Assembly: GCA_963666805.2 (NCBI GenBank)
Contig: CAXXWR010000006.1
Span: forward strand, 1 to 64,000
Reading direction: 5' to 3'
Source of the DNA: Fusibacter sp963666805
GTDB taxonomy: Bacteria > Bacillota > Clostridia > Peptostreptococcales > Acidaminobacteraceae
DNA: 64,000 nucleotides
In this document: piece by piece, positions 8,193 through 17,060 of the stretch
Position numbering within the stretch: the stretch's first letter is position 1
Layout: each line of letters opens with the position of its first letter
Notes under the pieces: generated by a model
Seen by the model: the letters and a program-made list of their open reading frames with translations, nothing else
The model's database searches: none
Told to the model about the DNA's origin: nothing
Position numbers and translations under genes: made by a program

Positions 8193-9680
8193 TTATACGG
8201 TTACCAATCCTACAATTAAATATATAATGGACGCAATACCCGCCGAGATCAGCGCATAGGGTAGCTGCGTATTTACATGGTCAATGTGATCGCAGGCCGA
8301 AGCCATGGAGGCCACAATGGTCGTATCTGAAATAGGGGAACAGTGGTCCCCGAATACACCCCCGCCCAACACCGCCGAAACGACCAGGGGCATGGAAACG
8401 TCAAGATTTATAGCCAGTGGAACTGCCAATGGGATCATCAGAGCAAAGGTTCCAAAGCTGGTGCCTGTGGAAAATGCGATGAACGATGCAACAAGAAATA
8501 CCAGCAGAGGCACAAGTCCCGCCGGAAGCGATCCGGAGATCGCGCCTGCAACAAACGCGCCGGTTCCCAGCGCTTTACAGGTTGCGCCGAGTGAAAATGC
8601 CAGCATCATCAGCAGGGCAAGAGATATCATGCCGCCGGCGCCTTTAAGGATCAGTTCTATGATCTCTTTCCCGGAAAGTGTTTTTTGAAAACGGGTCATC
8701 AAGGCGGAAACCACAATGGCCAGCATGACCGACCAGAACACGGCCGTAGAACCGGAACCTTCAGCCAAAACACCCAGTAAACCGACCTGTTTTAGCGCTT
8801 CACCGAAAGCAACTTTTACACCTTCCGCGGCAGATAAGCTTTGAAGTCCGGTAATGATCAATGCTATCGGCATGAACAAACTCATGACCACAACGGGTAC
8901 GATCATATTGCGGGCTAATTTTTTAACTCCCTCTTTTGCTTTTAATCCTGTCAAGTGTTCGTCCATCATGGGCGTTGCGCCATCCGGCAGGATCTTGCCT
9001 TCTTCTCGAACGCGTTTCTCCGCTTTTCTCATTTTTCCGAAATCAAAAGGGGTCAGTATAAAGAACAGAACGGTCAGCACCGCAATGATGGAATAAAAGT
9101 TCAAGGGAATGGAACCGATCAATACTTGTGTTGCGTTGGGGACACCCTGGGTGGCTAGAAGTCCGATCGTAAAGGCACCCCAGGCGTTCAGCGGTATCAG
9201 CATGCAAATCGGTGCTGATGTGGAATCGGCGATATAAGATAGTTTTTCACGGGATATACCCATTTTGTCATAAAGCGGGCGGCAAACAGAGCCCACAACC
9301 AGGATCTTGATACTGGATTCAATGAAGATCACGACACCCAGTATCCAGGCTAACATGCCGGCGCCTTTGCGGGATTTGATCCATTTTTTATTTAAGATCA
9401 ATTCCACAAAGCCATCGATACCACCGGAGCGCTGGGTCAGCGCGATCAAGGACCCGACCAGAGCCGAAAAAATGATCACGCGGGTGTTGCCCGGATCCTG
9501 AAAGACCATAACGATGGAGTTCAGCATACCCGCAGCGCCTTGAAGGGGGTTCCATTTGCTCAGAACGGTCCAACCCAGCCAAATGCCGGCACCTAGCGAA
9601 AGAAATACTTGTCGTGTTTTTATTGCCAGGCCAATTGCCAACAGTGGGGGTAAAAGTGATAGCCAGCCATAGGTGTCCAT
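8193..9680 (-). CDS. nhaC: Na+/H+ antiporter, NhaC family
   Basis: A 495-residue inner-membrane antiporter with 11-12 predicted transmembrane segments. Family features include LVGSLIALTQRSGGIDGF, the S-T-S stretch YIADSTSAPICMLIPLNAWG, FSTGTSFGTFALMIPLA, and GGGVFGDHCSPISDTTIVAS near the C-terminus, which is typical of NhaC/ArsB-like (IT superfamily) carriers. It probably exchanges internal Na+ for protons; a malate/lactate-type exchange has been found for some relatives. The stop codon is one base from the start of the UbiA gene. Upstream lies a 250-bp gap containing a heptad-period TGATTAT/TGTTTAT tract. Confidence 0.85.
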   Translation of the reverse strand: MDTYGWLSLLPPLLAIGLAIKTRQVFLSLGAGIWLGWTVLSKWNPLQGAAGMLNSIVMVFQDPGNTRVIIFSALVGSLIALTQRSGGIDGFVELILNKKWIKSRKGAGMLAWILGVVIFIESSIKILVVGSVCRPLYDKMGISREKLSYIADSTSAPICMLIPLNAWGAFTIGLLATQGVPNATQVLIGSIPLNFYSIIAVLTVLFFILTPFDFGKMRKAEKRVREEGKILPDGATPMMDEHLTGLKAKEGVKKLARNMIVPVVVMSLFMPIALIITGLQSLSAAEGVKVAFGEALKQVGLLGVLAEGSGSTAVFWSVMLAIVVSALMTRFQKTLSGKEIIELILKGAGGMISLALLMMLAFSLGATCKALGTGAFVAGAISGSLPAGLVPLLVFLVASFIAFSTGTSFGTFALMIPLAVPLAINLDVSMPLVVSAVLGGGVFGDHCSPISDTTIVASMASACDHIDHVNTQLPYALISAGIASIIYLIVGLVTV

Positions 9681-9884
9681 GGTTGCTCCTTGTTTTCCGT
9701 TTTAGTTCAGAATGGGCGTTCCCTGTGCCTAGTATTATAGTATAAAATTATGAAAAATAAAAGGTGATTTAGATTAAGAGACGTGAGACAAACTCCAATA
9801 ATCAATTGATGACAGATATCGGACAGCATATCTCAAACGTCTGATCCGTTTATGATCAATCATATGTTGTGGGCATTCTTTTTT

Positions 9885-9932
9885 TTTCTTGATTATTGCT
9901 TGTTATCTATTGTTTATGGGTTATACTTTTAT
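9885..9932. repeat. Heptad-period TGATTAT/TGTTTAT tract
   Basis: Successive 7-mers are TGATTAT, TGCTTGT, TATCTAT, TGTTTAT and GGGTTAT. It lies between the lipoprotein 3' end and nhaC, and is of the same family as the tract at about 50216-50268. Confidence 0.5.
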
Positions 9933-11137
9933 TTTAAAGTAAAATGCAACACCCCACCCGTATGAATATAATTATTGTCGGGGTGCACTTTGTACGGCAT
10001 GCCAATGAAGGCCTCTTTGTTTGTATTATAGACAGACTCGCCTAGGAAATCGAGTTCTGCCGGATCGCCCGATACCAATTTCTGAAAAAATACCCACTCC
10101 TTTTTTTCTTTCTTAAAGACATAAACAGCTCCACTGCCGCGTATATTATCGATGACGGCCCCGGGAGCGGAAACAAAAGCATATTGGCTTGATAAAGAAA
10201 CCGCATTGCCAAAACTTTCTTTGTCAAGATCGCCTTCCGTGCTTAATTCTTGAAGTAGTTCCCATTTGTTTTCATTAAAAACATATATCTTTGCTTCACA
10301 TTCCGCATAACCATCCCTGTTGCTTTGGGTGTTCCCTATGAGTAACTCATTTCCACATAAGCTGACAGATATATTAAAGTTGACATTCAAATTCACGGGT
10401 TTTAGAGAAATAGACTGGAATTCTTTCCAGCGCGTACCTTCTTTTCGAAAAATATAGGCTTTACCGCAGTTTTTCCCTTCAAATACTCGTGTTTCTCCAA
10501 TCACCATCCAATCACCATCAAGATCTAGGACACCTCCAAATTGTGCCGTAATATTTTGTTCAGAAGAGAATAATTTTTCTGACATTACCCAATCTTCATC
10601 TTTATATTCATAAACGTATACGGCACCCACTTCACCTTTTTCTGACTTTGAAAAGGGCGCACCAATAACCGCAATATTTTCTTCAATGTCTACACTTCGC
10701 CCAAAATAAGTGCGTGAATTATCATCCGGTGCCGAGAGCTTATAATATCTTGTCCATTCGCCCTCACTCTCTTCAAAAATATAGGCGGCACCTTTGCTCC
10801 AATCATGATTATCTGCTCCGACGATCGCGACATGTTTATCTATACCTACAGACATGCCAAACCGATCGCCCGCCTCACCGTCTGGTGCCCATAAATACGC
10901 CTTCTCTCCCCAGCCAAAGGTTTCATCATTTTCATAGATCACAGCGGCACCTTTATTGCCATATAACCCTATAATACACCTTTCACCGTCTCCATCGATG
11001 GCGGAACCAAAACTGACATTTTTATCATACTGGCCCAGTTCTCCATTGTTTGTCCACTCTTTTTTAGAACAACCACCAAGAATAAATAACAACAAAATAC
11101 CGACAACGATAACATGTCTGTTTTTAACACTTAACAT
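9929..11137 (-). CDS. FG-GAP beta-propeller lipoprotein
   Basis: A 402-residue exported lipoprotein. The signal peptide ends in a lipobox (ILGGC, Cys about residue 22). The mature part has seven FG-GAP-like repeats of 45-55 residues, each beginning with a FG-x-S-V/A-like strand (SFGSAID, RFGMSVG, YFGRSVD, QFGGVLD, NFNISVS, SFGNAVS, FLGESVY) and ending with a GAxYVF/AYIF strand. The count of seven suggests a single closed seven-bladed propeller. It probably sits on a membrane surface facing the periplasm or outside. Binding partner is unknown. Transcribed alone. Confidence 0.8.
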   Translation of the reverse strand: MLSVKNRHVIVVGILLLFILGGCSKKEWTNNGELGQYDKNVSFGSAIDGDGERCIIGLYGNKGAAVIYENDETFGWGEKAYLWAPDGEAGDRFGMSVGIDKHVAIVGADNHDWSKGAAYIFEESEGEWTRYYKLSAPDDNSRTYFGRSVDIEENIAVIGAPFSKSEKGEVGAVYVYEYKDEDWVMSEKLFSSEQNITAQFGGVLDLDGDWMVIGETRVFEGKNCGKAYIFRKEGTRWKEFQSISLKPVNLNVNFNISVSLCGNELLIGNTQSNRDGYAECEAKIYVFNENKWELLQELSTEGDLDKESFGNAVSLSSQYAFVSAPGAVIDNIRGSGAVYVFKKEKKEWVFFQKLVSGDPAELDFLGESVYNTNKEAFIGMPYKVHPDNNYIHTGGVLHFTLK

Positions 11138-11298
11138 GGTTTTTCCCTTTCCTTTTCCATATTTACATAATTGTTTGACTTGTAATAAGTTATGGAAATA
11201 TGACGAAAAAGCAATAAAAATTTGGCTGTGGTACTCGGGGCGGAAATTAATGATTTATGACCAAAAACTAAATGTTCATTAGAATTTGGCTCTTGTTT

Positions 11299-11991
11299 TT
11301 ATCTGTCAATTTGGTTCGACGAAACAAATTGATAGATCCAACCTTGTGCATTCCAAGAAATGGGCAGCCACACAACGTTGATCAAAGCGATAATAGCGTA
11401 AGTTAGGGTAGTATCCGGCCATAGGCTTTGGGGGAAACCGAGGATCATGCCGATAATGAAGATATTCACTTCAAAGAAAAAAATGCCCGTGCGAAATCCC
11501 CGTGTCATGTTCCAACTATACTTAAAACATTCAATGATGGGCATCTCGCGGTCAATAACAAGATATTCAACGAAATATAAAGCAAGAAGAATGATCAATC
11601 CTGGAACAATAAAGGCAAGTAATCCCGCACCTATTGCCAGCATTTTCAGTATCATCACCGCCAGATAATGCGGGAAACGTTTTAGTTTCATGCGAAGATA
11701 GGTGGCGGGCGCAAAGCCGTTCAGTCCGGCCAGCACATAATTTACAACAAAGAAATTAACGATGATCAATGCTGCGGCCGTTACAAGGGTCCACACAACG
11801 AAATTTGACGGCAGGGCTTCAAGCATTTGCACCCAGCCCATATTCTCGTCAAAAACAACATCCTTCATCATAAACGCATTGGAAATATCGGCAAATGAGA
11901 ACAAGAACGTCAAGGCAAGGAAGCCCCAGATCTTCTGGTGCATTTCCTGCCAGCCGTATTTGAATGCGGGGAGTAGTGTGAACATGTGCAT
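11299..11991 (-). CDS. Polytopic membrane protein of unknown function
   Basis: A 230-residue integral membrane protein with five or six hydrophobic segments (for example ALIIVNFFVVNYVLAGL, MLAIGAGLLAFIVPGLIILL, FIIGMILGF). The IVPGLIILLALYFVEYLVIDR stretch and the overall layout resemble DUF975/YciC-like and glycerophosphodiesterase-membrane-domain families, but I cannot assign it firmly. No signal peptide, enzyme motif or obvious partner gene. Transcribed alone, away from the convergent alcohol dehydrogenase promoter region. Confidence 0.6.
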   Translation of the reverse strand: MHMFTLLPAFKYGWQEMHQKIWGFLALTFLFSFADISNAFMMKDVVFDENMGWVQMLEALPSNFVVWTLVTAAALIIVNFFVVNYVLAGLNGFAPATYLRMKLKRFPHYLAVMILKMLAIGAGLLAFIVPGLIILLALYFVEYLVIDREMPIIECFKYSWNMTRGFRTGIFFFEVNIFIIGMILGFPQSLWPDTTLTYAIIALINVVWLPISWNAQGWIYQFVSSNQIDR

Positions 11992-12029
11992 ACCTTATAT
12001 ATTATGTGCGGGGTAATTTAGGCATAACA

Positions 12030-12108
12030 AGACAAAATTAAAAAGGCAAAATAAAAAGGTTGGCAATGAAAATCTCAACAATTTATAATTCATAATTAAT
12101 AATTTCGC
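12030..12108. repeat. Heptad-period AT-rich intergenic tracts
   Basis: Two short tracts, AAAATTA/AAAAGGC/AAAATAA (about 12034-12056) and ATAATTC/ATAATTA (about 12085-12108), in the gap between the divergent membrane-protein and alcohol dehydrogenase genes. Confidence 0.45.
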
Positions 12109-12157
12109 ATAAGAGAAATATTTGCTAATTTATTATGATCACATTAGGAGAATTATT

Positions 12158-13315
12158 ATGCATGAATTTTTGTTACATATGCCCACAAAATTTGTCTTCG
12201 GTCACAATGCTTTCAAACGTGCCGGAAAAGAGATCCGCCGTAAAGCGCTGAAAGTGCTGATCGTCTGTTCATCCGGGTCTGTTGTCCGGAACGGATACCT
12301 TGATGATCTTCTGAACCAATTGGAAGAAGCCGGTGTGCGTGCAGATGTTTACGATAAGGTTATGCCCAATCCTCGGGCATCCATGATCGATGCGGGCGGC
12401 CGGCTTGCCAAGAATTTGAATGTGGATGCGGTTATCGGCCTCGGTGGCGGTTCCGCCATGGATGCGGCGAAAGGCGTTGCCATGGTTGCCAAGAATGGCG
12501 GTTCTATCTGGGATTATACGGCCGGCCATAAAACCGTACATGATTCTTTACCGGTTATTTGCATTCCCACGCTCAGTGCCACCGGTTCTGAAGGAAATGC
12601 ATTCGGTGTTGTAACTAACGATGAAACCATGGATAAAAGCGCTTTTGCGTGTTACGGTGCCCTACCTGTCGTCTCCATCATTGACCCTCAATTAACGACA
12701 TCAGTTCCGCTGGATTATCTTTATGACGGCGCGGTAGATATTATCACACATGCCACCGAGGCCTATTTTTCCTCGGGTGAAGATGCCCCGCTAAATGACG
12801 GCATCACCCTGGCGATCGTTAAAAGTGTTGTTGAATCGCTTGACCGCTTGATGAAAAACAAGAACGACCAGGATGCGCGAGCCACTTTTACCTGGGCGTC
12901 GACACTTGCGCTGGTCGGCGTCAACAATGCCGGACGCGAAGGACCTTTCCCCATTCATTCCATAGAACATGCGCTCAGCGGCATGTACGATATTTCGCAT
13001 GGCCGCGGACTCGCCATGCTTTTCCCGAAATACCTGGACATGTACAAAAACATGCTTGCCGATAAGATCATAGCGTTCGGACAGGCCTTCGACCCGGCGG
13101 TTTCAAACGCAGATAAAGGCATTGAGGCTTTCCGCAAATGGCTGGCGTCTATTGATCGTGATCTGATGTTCTCGGATTTGGACCTGCCCACAGATAAATT
13201 ATCCGAATTGGCGGATTCCGTCATACGTGCCGCGGGCAATAAGCATGGTAAGATCGGTGGACCGGTGGAGATGGGGAAAGAAGAGATAATCGCGTTATAT
13301 AAAATGTGTATATAA
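12158..13315 (+). CDS. Iron-containing (group III) alcohol dehydrogenase
   Basis: A 385-residue cytosolic NAD(P)-dependent dehydrogenase. GLGGGSAMDAAKG is the nucleotide-binding motif. The metal ligands are visible as D and H in GAVDIITHATE, H in PIHSIEHALSG and H in YDISHGRGLAM. Closest in style to butanol dehydrogenase/YqhD-type enzymes that reduce aldehydes during fermentation. The start chosen is ATG 12158 because an AGGAG box ends 7 nt upstream; a longer frame from TTG 12122 has no such support. It stands alone and is followed by the 30-bp palindrome and a hairpin terminator shared with yidC. Confidence 0.88.
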   Translation: MHEFLLHMPTKFVFGHNAFKRAGKEIRRKALKVLIVCSSGSVVRNGYLDDLLNQLEEAGVRADVYDKVMPNPRASMIDAGGRLAKNLNVDAVIGLGGGSAMDAAKGVAMVAKNGGSIWDYTAGHKTVHDSLPVICIPTLSATGSEGNAFGVVTNDETMDKSAFACYGALPVVSIIDPQLTTSVPLDYLYDGAVDIITHATEAYFSSGEDAPLNDGITLAIVKSVVESLDRLMKNKNDQDARATFTWASTLALVGVNNAGREGPFPIHSIEHALSGMYDISHGRGLAMLFPKYLDMYKNMLADKIIAFGQAFDPAVSNADKGIEAFRKWLASIDRDLMFSDLDLPTDKLSELADSVIRAAGNKHGKIGGPVEMGKEEIIALYKMCI

Positions 13316-13319
13316 TAAT

Positions 13320-13349
13320 TGTACGGAACAGGCATGCCTGTTCCGTACA
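13320..13349. repeat. Perfect 30-bp palindrome, copy 2
   Basis: Identical over 30 bp to 7302-7331. It begins 5 nt after the alcohol dehydrogenase stop codon, in the gap between two convergent genes and just before a separate GC-rich terminator. Confidence 0.9.
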
Positions 13350-13353
13350 TCTA

Positions 13354-13385
13354 TAGTAAAAAAGCGGCCAAGGGCCGCTTTTTCG
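13354..13385. terminator. Bidirectional terminator between alcohol dehydrogenase and yidC
   Basis: AAAAAAGCGGCC and GGCCGCTTTTT form an uninterrupted stem with flanking A and T runs, so it can act on both converging transcripts. Confidence 0.85.
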
Positions 13386-13405
13386 CTTTATCGTTTGATA
13401 TATAT

Positions 13406-15166
13406 TTATTTTTTCTTCTTCGCCTTGACGGTTGTTACCTTTTGCGGGTGCGTTTCGCCAAATTCTTTTTCAACTTGTTTGTTGATGATGAATTTTTGCT
13501 GAAGAATGGTCAGCGCATTAAAGATCAGGTAGTACCAAACCAGTCCCGACGGGAAGCGATAGAACAGGAAGAACATCATGGCGGGCATGAGCCACTGCAT
13601 CATTTTCTGTTGCTGTGCCTGCTGTCCGGTGGCATTTGCACCGGATCCTGAGAGTTTCTGTTGAACGACCATTAAAACAGTCATTAATATTGGAAGGACA
13701 CTGAAATTCTGTCCGATCAGGGGCACATTGAATCCGAAACTGAACAGTACGTCCGGGGCACTCAGGTCATTCATCCACAACATGAACGGTGCACCGCGGA
13801 ATTCAATGGCGGTTCGGAACACAATGAAGAGTCCGTACAAAAGCGGTAACTGCAGAAGCATGGGCAAACAGCCGCCCATAGGGTTGACCTTTTCCTCTTT
13901 GTAGAGTTCCATGGTCTTCTGTTGTAACACCTGTTGGTTGTTTTTATATTTTTCCTGCAGTTCCTTGATCTTGGGTTGGACCAGCTGCATTTTTTTCATG
14001 GATGAATAAGATTTATGTGTCAGCGGATAGGTAATGATCTTAATGATCAGGGCCATGATGAAAATGACAACACCGTAGTTCGGGATCAAACCGTAGAGGA
14101 ATTTCATCAGCCAGTGCAAAGCAACGGCAAAGGGACGAATGATCGCGCCACCGCGGTTCAATGTCTTTTCCAGGCCCAAACCGTATGAATCCAAGAGTTT
14201 CTTTTCTGCGGGAACCAAACCTATTACATAAGAATCCTGCTGATAGTTTGCTTTTGACAGAGCCATATCCATGGAAAGATCAAAATTCCGGGATGTTTTG
14301 TCTTTGGTCAACTTCAGTTCCGAACGAACACCCTTATTCTCTATCGGCGCAATAAAACCGGTAAAATATTTTGATTTGAAGGCCATCCAATCGGTGCGGC
14401 CATCTGTATTCATAACCGTACCATCGGCTTTTGCTTTTCGGCCTTCAACCTTGACCAACTCTTCACCCATCATGGCATATACGCCACTGTACATGATGTC
14501 GTCTACCGGATCTTTTTCAGTAATAGCAAAGCCATCCACCCAGTTAATCGAATAGCGAAGGCCTGCCATTTTCTGTAAATAATTTGCAAATGCGACGTTT
14601 AGTTGAAAATCATAACGATCCGGATAAAAAGTGAAGGTCTTTTCGATCTTGATATCATCTTTGGTGATCGTGCTAAAGGTCAACATCGTTTCACCTTCAA
14701 CCCAAAGTGTGTCACCGTTATTGTAATTATCAAGCCTTGCGCAATCGAAAGCAATGTATTCAAGATCTGAAGGATCCTGATAAAGGTTGGTGTATTCAAG
14801 GTTCAGGTTCGGGCCTGATTCGAGGGGTAAAAGCTGCAGGTTATCACCGTTCTTATCATCAAAATCAAAGAACATGTAATCGCGCATGGTACCACCGCCG
14901 AGATTTGACAGCTTCATGGCAAATTTTTCATTTGCGATAACAATTTCTTTGGCATCTGCGGCCTGAGCTCGGGTTTCAATGGTCGCCTGAGGGCGAACAT
15001 AATCCGGAGGAGGAGTCTGTACGGGAGCTGCTTCTTGTACAGTTGCCGTGGTTTCCTGCTGGACAACCTCAGTTTCGTCTTGTGGGTTCAGCCATTGCTG
15101 ATAATAGGGCATCAGGATTATGATGATACCGATCACAACAAAAGCCATTATCGTTCTTTTATCCAA
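13406..15166 (-). CDS. yidC: Membrane protein insertase YidC
   Basis: A 586-residue Gram-negative-type YidC (long form with periplasmic domain). TM1 is MAFVVIGIIIILMPYYQQW, followed by an acidic, Gln/Thr/Pro-rich linker (about residues 30-65) and the beta-sandwich P1 domain. The C-terminal five-helix insertase core starts near GLIPNYGVVIFIMALIIKIITYPLTHKSYSSMKKM and includes NPMGGCLPMLLQLPLLYGLF. It ends in a basic tail (TTVKAKKKK), as is common for ribosome contact. It inserts inner-membrane proteins with or without SecYEG. Last gene of rpmH-rnpA-yidD-yidC; 11 nt after yidD. Confidence 0.97.
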   Translation of the reverse strand: MDKRTIMAFVVIGIIIILMPYYQQWLNPQDETEVVQQETTATVQEAAPVQTPPPDYVRPQATIETRAQAADAKEIVIANEKFAMKLSNLGGGTMRDYMFFDFDDKNGDNLQLLPLESGPNLNLEYTNLYQDPSDLEYIAFDCARLDNYNNGDTLWVEGETMLTFSTITKDDIKIEKTFTFYPDRYDFQLNVAFANYLQKMAGLRYSINWVDGFAITEKDPVDDIMYSGVYAMMGEELVKVEGRKAKADGTVMNTDGRTDWMAFKSKYFTGFIAPIENKGVRSELKLTKDKTSRNFDLSMDMALSKANYQQDSYVIGLVPAEKKLLDSYGLGLEKTLNRGGAIIRPFAVALHWLMKFLYGLIPNYGVVIFIMALIIKIITYPLTHKSYSSMKKMQLVQPKIKELQEKYKNNQQVLQQKTMELYKEEKVNPMGGCLPMLLQLPLLYGLFIVFRTAIEFRGAPFMLWMNDLSAPDVLFSFGFNVPLIGQNFSVLPILMTVLMVVQQKLSGSGANATGQQAQQQKMMQWLMPAMMFFLFYRFPSGLVWYYLIFNALTILQQKFIINKQVEKEFGETHPQKVTTVKAKKKK

Positions 15167-15177
15167 AATGATCTCCT

Positions 15178-15402
15178 TTAATGGTGGTCATGTTTATGAA
15201 CCGGGTCATAGCCGCCCGGATGAAAGGGGTGGCATTTCGATATTCTTTTTATGCCGAGCCAGCTGCCCTTCAGGGCGCCGTACTCTTTGATAGCTTCATA
15301 GGTATATTGTGAACAAGTGGGATGAAAGCGACAGCTTCGAGCCGTATATGGAGATATGGCCTTTTGATAAAAGCGAATGAGTGCTAAAAATATATTTTTC
15401 AT
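15178..15402 (-). CDS. yidD: Membrane protein insertion efficiency factor YidD
   Basis: A 74-residue protein with the full YidD signature: FYQKAISPYTARSCRFHPTCSQYTYEAI, then KRISKCHPFHPGGYDPV, with the conserved Cys-His pattern. Its proposed role is to help YidC-dependent insertion at the inner face of the membrane. It overlaps rnpA by 4 nt, so translation is probably coupled. Confidence 0.95.
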   Translation of the reverse strand: MKNIFLALIRFYQKAISPYTARSCRFHPTCSQYTYEAIKEYGALKGSWLGIKRISKCHPFHPGGYDPVHKHDHH

Positions 15403-15731
15403 GATGCTTGAAGCAGTGCTTCTATATCTGCCCTGATCGTACTCAGCGGATCATATTTGGGCATTTTCTTTAGAATTAATCCATAAATACGCAAAGAGGA
15501 AAAGCATTCCTTGTTTGTGCGATAGCATTCTCTCAGGTAGCGTTTCCCTCTGTTTCGTAAAACGGCGCCCTTAAAATGGCGCCCAATGGCGAACAGAACG
15601 CGTCGACTTTCAGCCGGCATGGACACAATATTCACAAACCGTCCCTTGTTCCATTCCCCGTTGTCAAATAAGCGTGAGATCTCGTTTTTCTCTCTCAAGA
15701 TCTCAGATTTTTTCATTGATGAATCATTCAT
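15399..15731 (-). CDS. rnpA: Ribonuclease P protein component
   Basis: A 110-residue basic protein that binds the RNase P RNA and helps process tRNA 5' ends. The family core is degenerate but clear: an N-terminal REKNEISRLFDNGEW, RRVLFAIGRHFKGAVLRNRGKRYLRECYR in place of the usual RNR(x)KRxxRE motif, and a C-terminal helix. Two starts are possible, ATG 15731 (overlapping the rpmH end) or ATG 15716; the second matches family length better. The stop overlaps the yidD start. Confidence 0.9.
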   Translation of the reverse strand: MNDSSMKKSEILREKNEISRLFDNGEWNKGRFVNIVSMPAESRRVLFAIGRHFKGAVLRNRGKRYLRECYRTNKECFSSLRIYGLILKKMPKYDPLSTIRADIEALLQAS

Positions 15732-15867
15732 CGGAAACTGTCAAACGTTTCCGTCCTTTTTTACGTCTACGTGCAAGAACCGCGCGCCCAGCTGCGGACT
15801 CCATGCGTTTACGGAAACCGTGTTTGTTCTTCCGTTTTCTGTTACTGGGATTATATGTTTCTTTCAC
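15724..15867 (-). CDS. rpmH: Ribosomal protein bL34
   Basis: A 47-residue basic protein with the complete L34 pattern: KETYNPSNRKRKNKHGFRKRM, then AGRAVLARRRKKGRKRLTVSDE. It starts with GTG at 15867, preceded by AAGGAG (15873-15878). It heads the rpmH-rnpA-yidD-yidC unit, which usually adjoins dnaA and oriC; here no dnaA is visible upstream. Confidence 0.95.
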   Translation of the reverse strand: MKETYNPSNRKRKNKHGFRKRMESAAGRAVLARRRKKGRKRLTVSDE

Positions 15868-16265
15868 CTTGTTCTCCTTTACACATATATATCAGACAAA
15901 GCCCTGTAATATGTGGCATAAAATGCTGAAAGGCAACCATTTTTTAAGCTTTGCTTCTTATTAATTGCATGAGTTTCTTTAGTTTAGGGTGGGTTGTGTG
16001 TATTTATTTTAAATTATACCACATGTTGTGTAAATCTGGAATTATGGATGATGAATTGGCGGAAGACAATAGACGGCAAGCACGAAGTATCTTGGCTGCA
16101 GGTTTCGCTGATGACACATTTACAATACCTATACAGAACCCTGGGTGGTCAAACTTAAAACACCAAGAAGATATTTCTTTTGTGAGTTAAATGAATATTG
16201 TATGTTTCATGAAGAATCAATGAGACAGACTTTTTGATAATAATTAAAGGAATGATCTTCTAAAA
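15868..16265. other. Gap between rpmH and the divergent glycosyltransferase gene
   Basis: It contains the rpmH ribosome-binding site and, presumably, divergent promoters. A 79-codon plus-strand frame (15951-16190) resembles nothing I know and has no ribosome-binding site. No dnaA gene and no good DnaA box are seen here. Confidence 0.5.
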
Positions 16266-17060
16266 ATGGCGCATGCAAAAGGATCCGAGACAAACGTGAC
16301 CAAATTCAACATATCCAGTGTTCATGTCTCAATTGTCACCCCCCTCTATAACTCCGCCGCATTTATTGCCGACACTATTTGTTCCGTACAGGCCCAAACG
16401 CACAAAAACTGGGAAATGATCATTGTAGATGATTGTTCTTCTGATCATGGGGCAAACATCGTCAAATCATATGCCGATAACGACAAGCGGATCAAGCTGA
16501 TCTCGTTAAAAGAGAACTGCGGTGCGGCCGTTGCGCGAAACAAGGCAATTGAAATCGCAAGCGGGGACTTTATAGCATTTCTGGACAGTGATGATCTATG
16601 GAAACCGAAAAAGCTTGAAAAACAATTAAATTTTATGATCAGGAATAATTATTCCTTTTCGTTTACCTCCTATGAGATCATGACCGATGACGGCACATCT
16701 CTTCAAAAAACAATTAAAGCTGATAAATTGATCACATATAAAAAAGTTTTACGCAGAAATCCTATCGGCTGCCTGACCGCAATATATAGTGTAACCACCC
16801 TGGGTAAAATATATATGCCACTGATAAGAAAACGCCAGGATCAGGGACTTTGGTTAAAAATATTAAGGGATGGAACCATTGCATACGGTTTAAACGACCC
16901 CTTGGCGATTTATCGCGTACGAAAAGACTCAATATCTTCAAACAAATTGGATCTTGTTAAATACCAATGGCAATTATATAGAGATATTGAAAATTTGGGC
17001 TGGCTAAGGAGTCTATTTTATCTGATTGCGGTCACATATAATAAATTGATCAGATTTTAA
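16266..17060 (+). CDS. Family 2 glycosyltransferase
   Basis: A 264-residue GT-A enzyme. VSIVTPLYNSAAFIADTICSVQAQT is the nucleotide-binding start. IIVDDCSSDHGANIV and GAAVARNKAIEIASGDFIAFLDSDD hold the catalytic DSDD metal site, and RQDQGLWLKILRDG provides the ED/QD-like acceptor motif. Similar in layout to WcaA/TuaG-type transferases for surface polysaccharides. No transmembrane helix, though the C-terminal 20 residues are hydrophobic and may touch the membrane. It is isolated from other sugar genes and has unusually AT-rich 3' codons, so it may be an acquired gene. Sugar donor unknown. Confidence 0.85.
   Translation: MAHAKGSETNVTKFNISSVHVSIVTPLYNSAAFIADTICSVQAQTHKNWEMIIVDDCSSDHGANIVKSYADNDKRIKLISLKENCGAAVARNKAIEIASGDFIAFLDSDDLWKPKKLEKQLNFMIRNNYSFSFTSYEIMTDDGTSLQKTIKADKLITYKKVLRRNPIGCLTAIYSVTTLGKIYMPLIRKRQDQGLWLKILRDGTIAYGLNDPLAIYRVRKDSISSNKLDLVKYQWQLYRDIENLGWLRSLFYLIAVTYNKLIRF

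Noticed and set aside
15951..16190. 79-codon plus-strand frame between rpmH and the glycosyltransferase
   Set aside because: No ribosome-binding site, no recognisable family and mixed composition; it may be a decayed fragment, but I cannot support it as a gene.
15868..16265. Expected dnaA/oriC next to rpmH
   Set aside because: Looked for DnaA boxes and a dnaA frame; neither is present.
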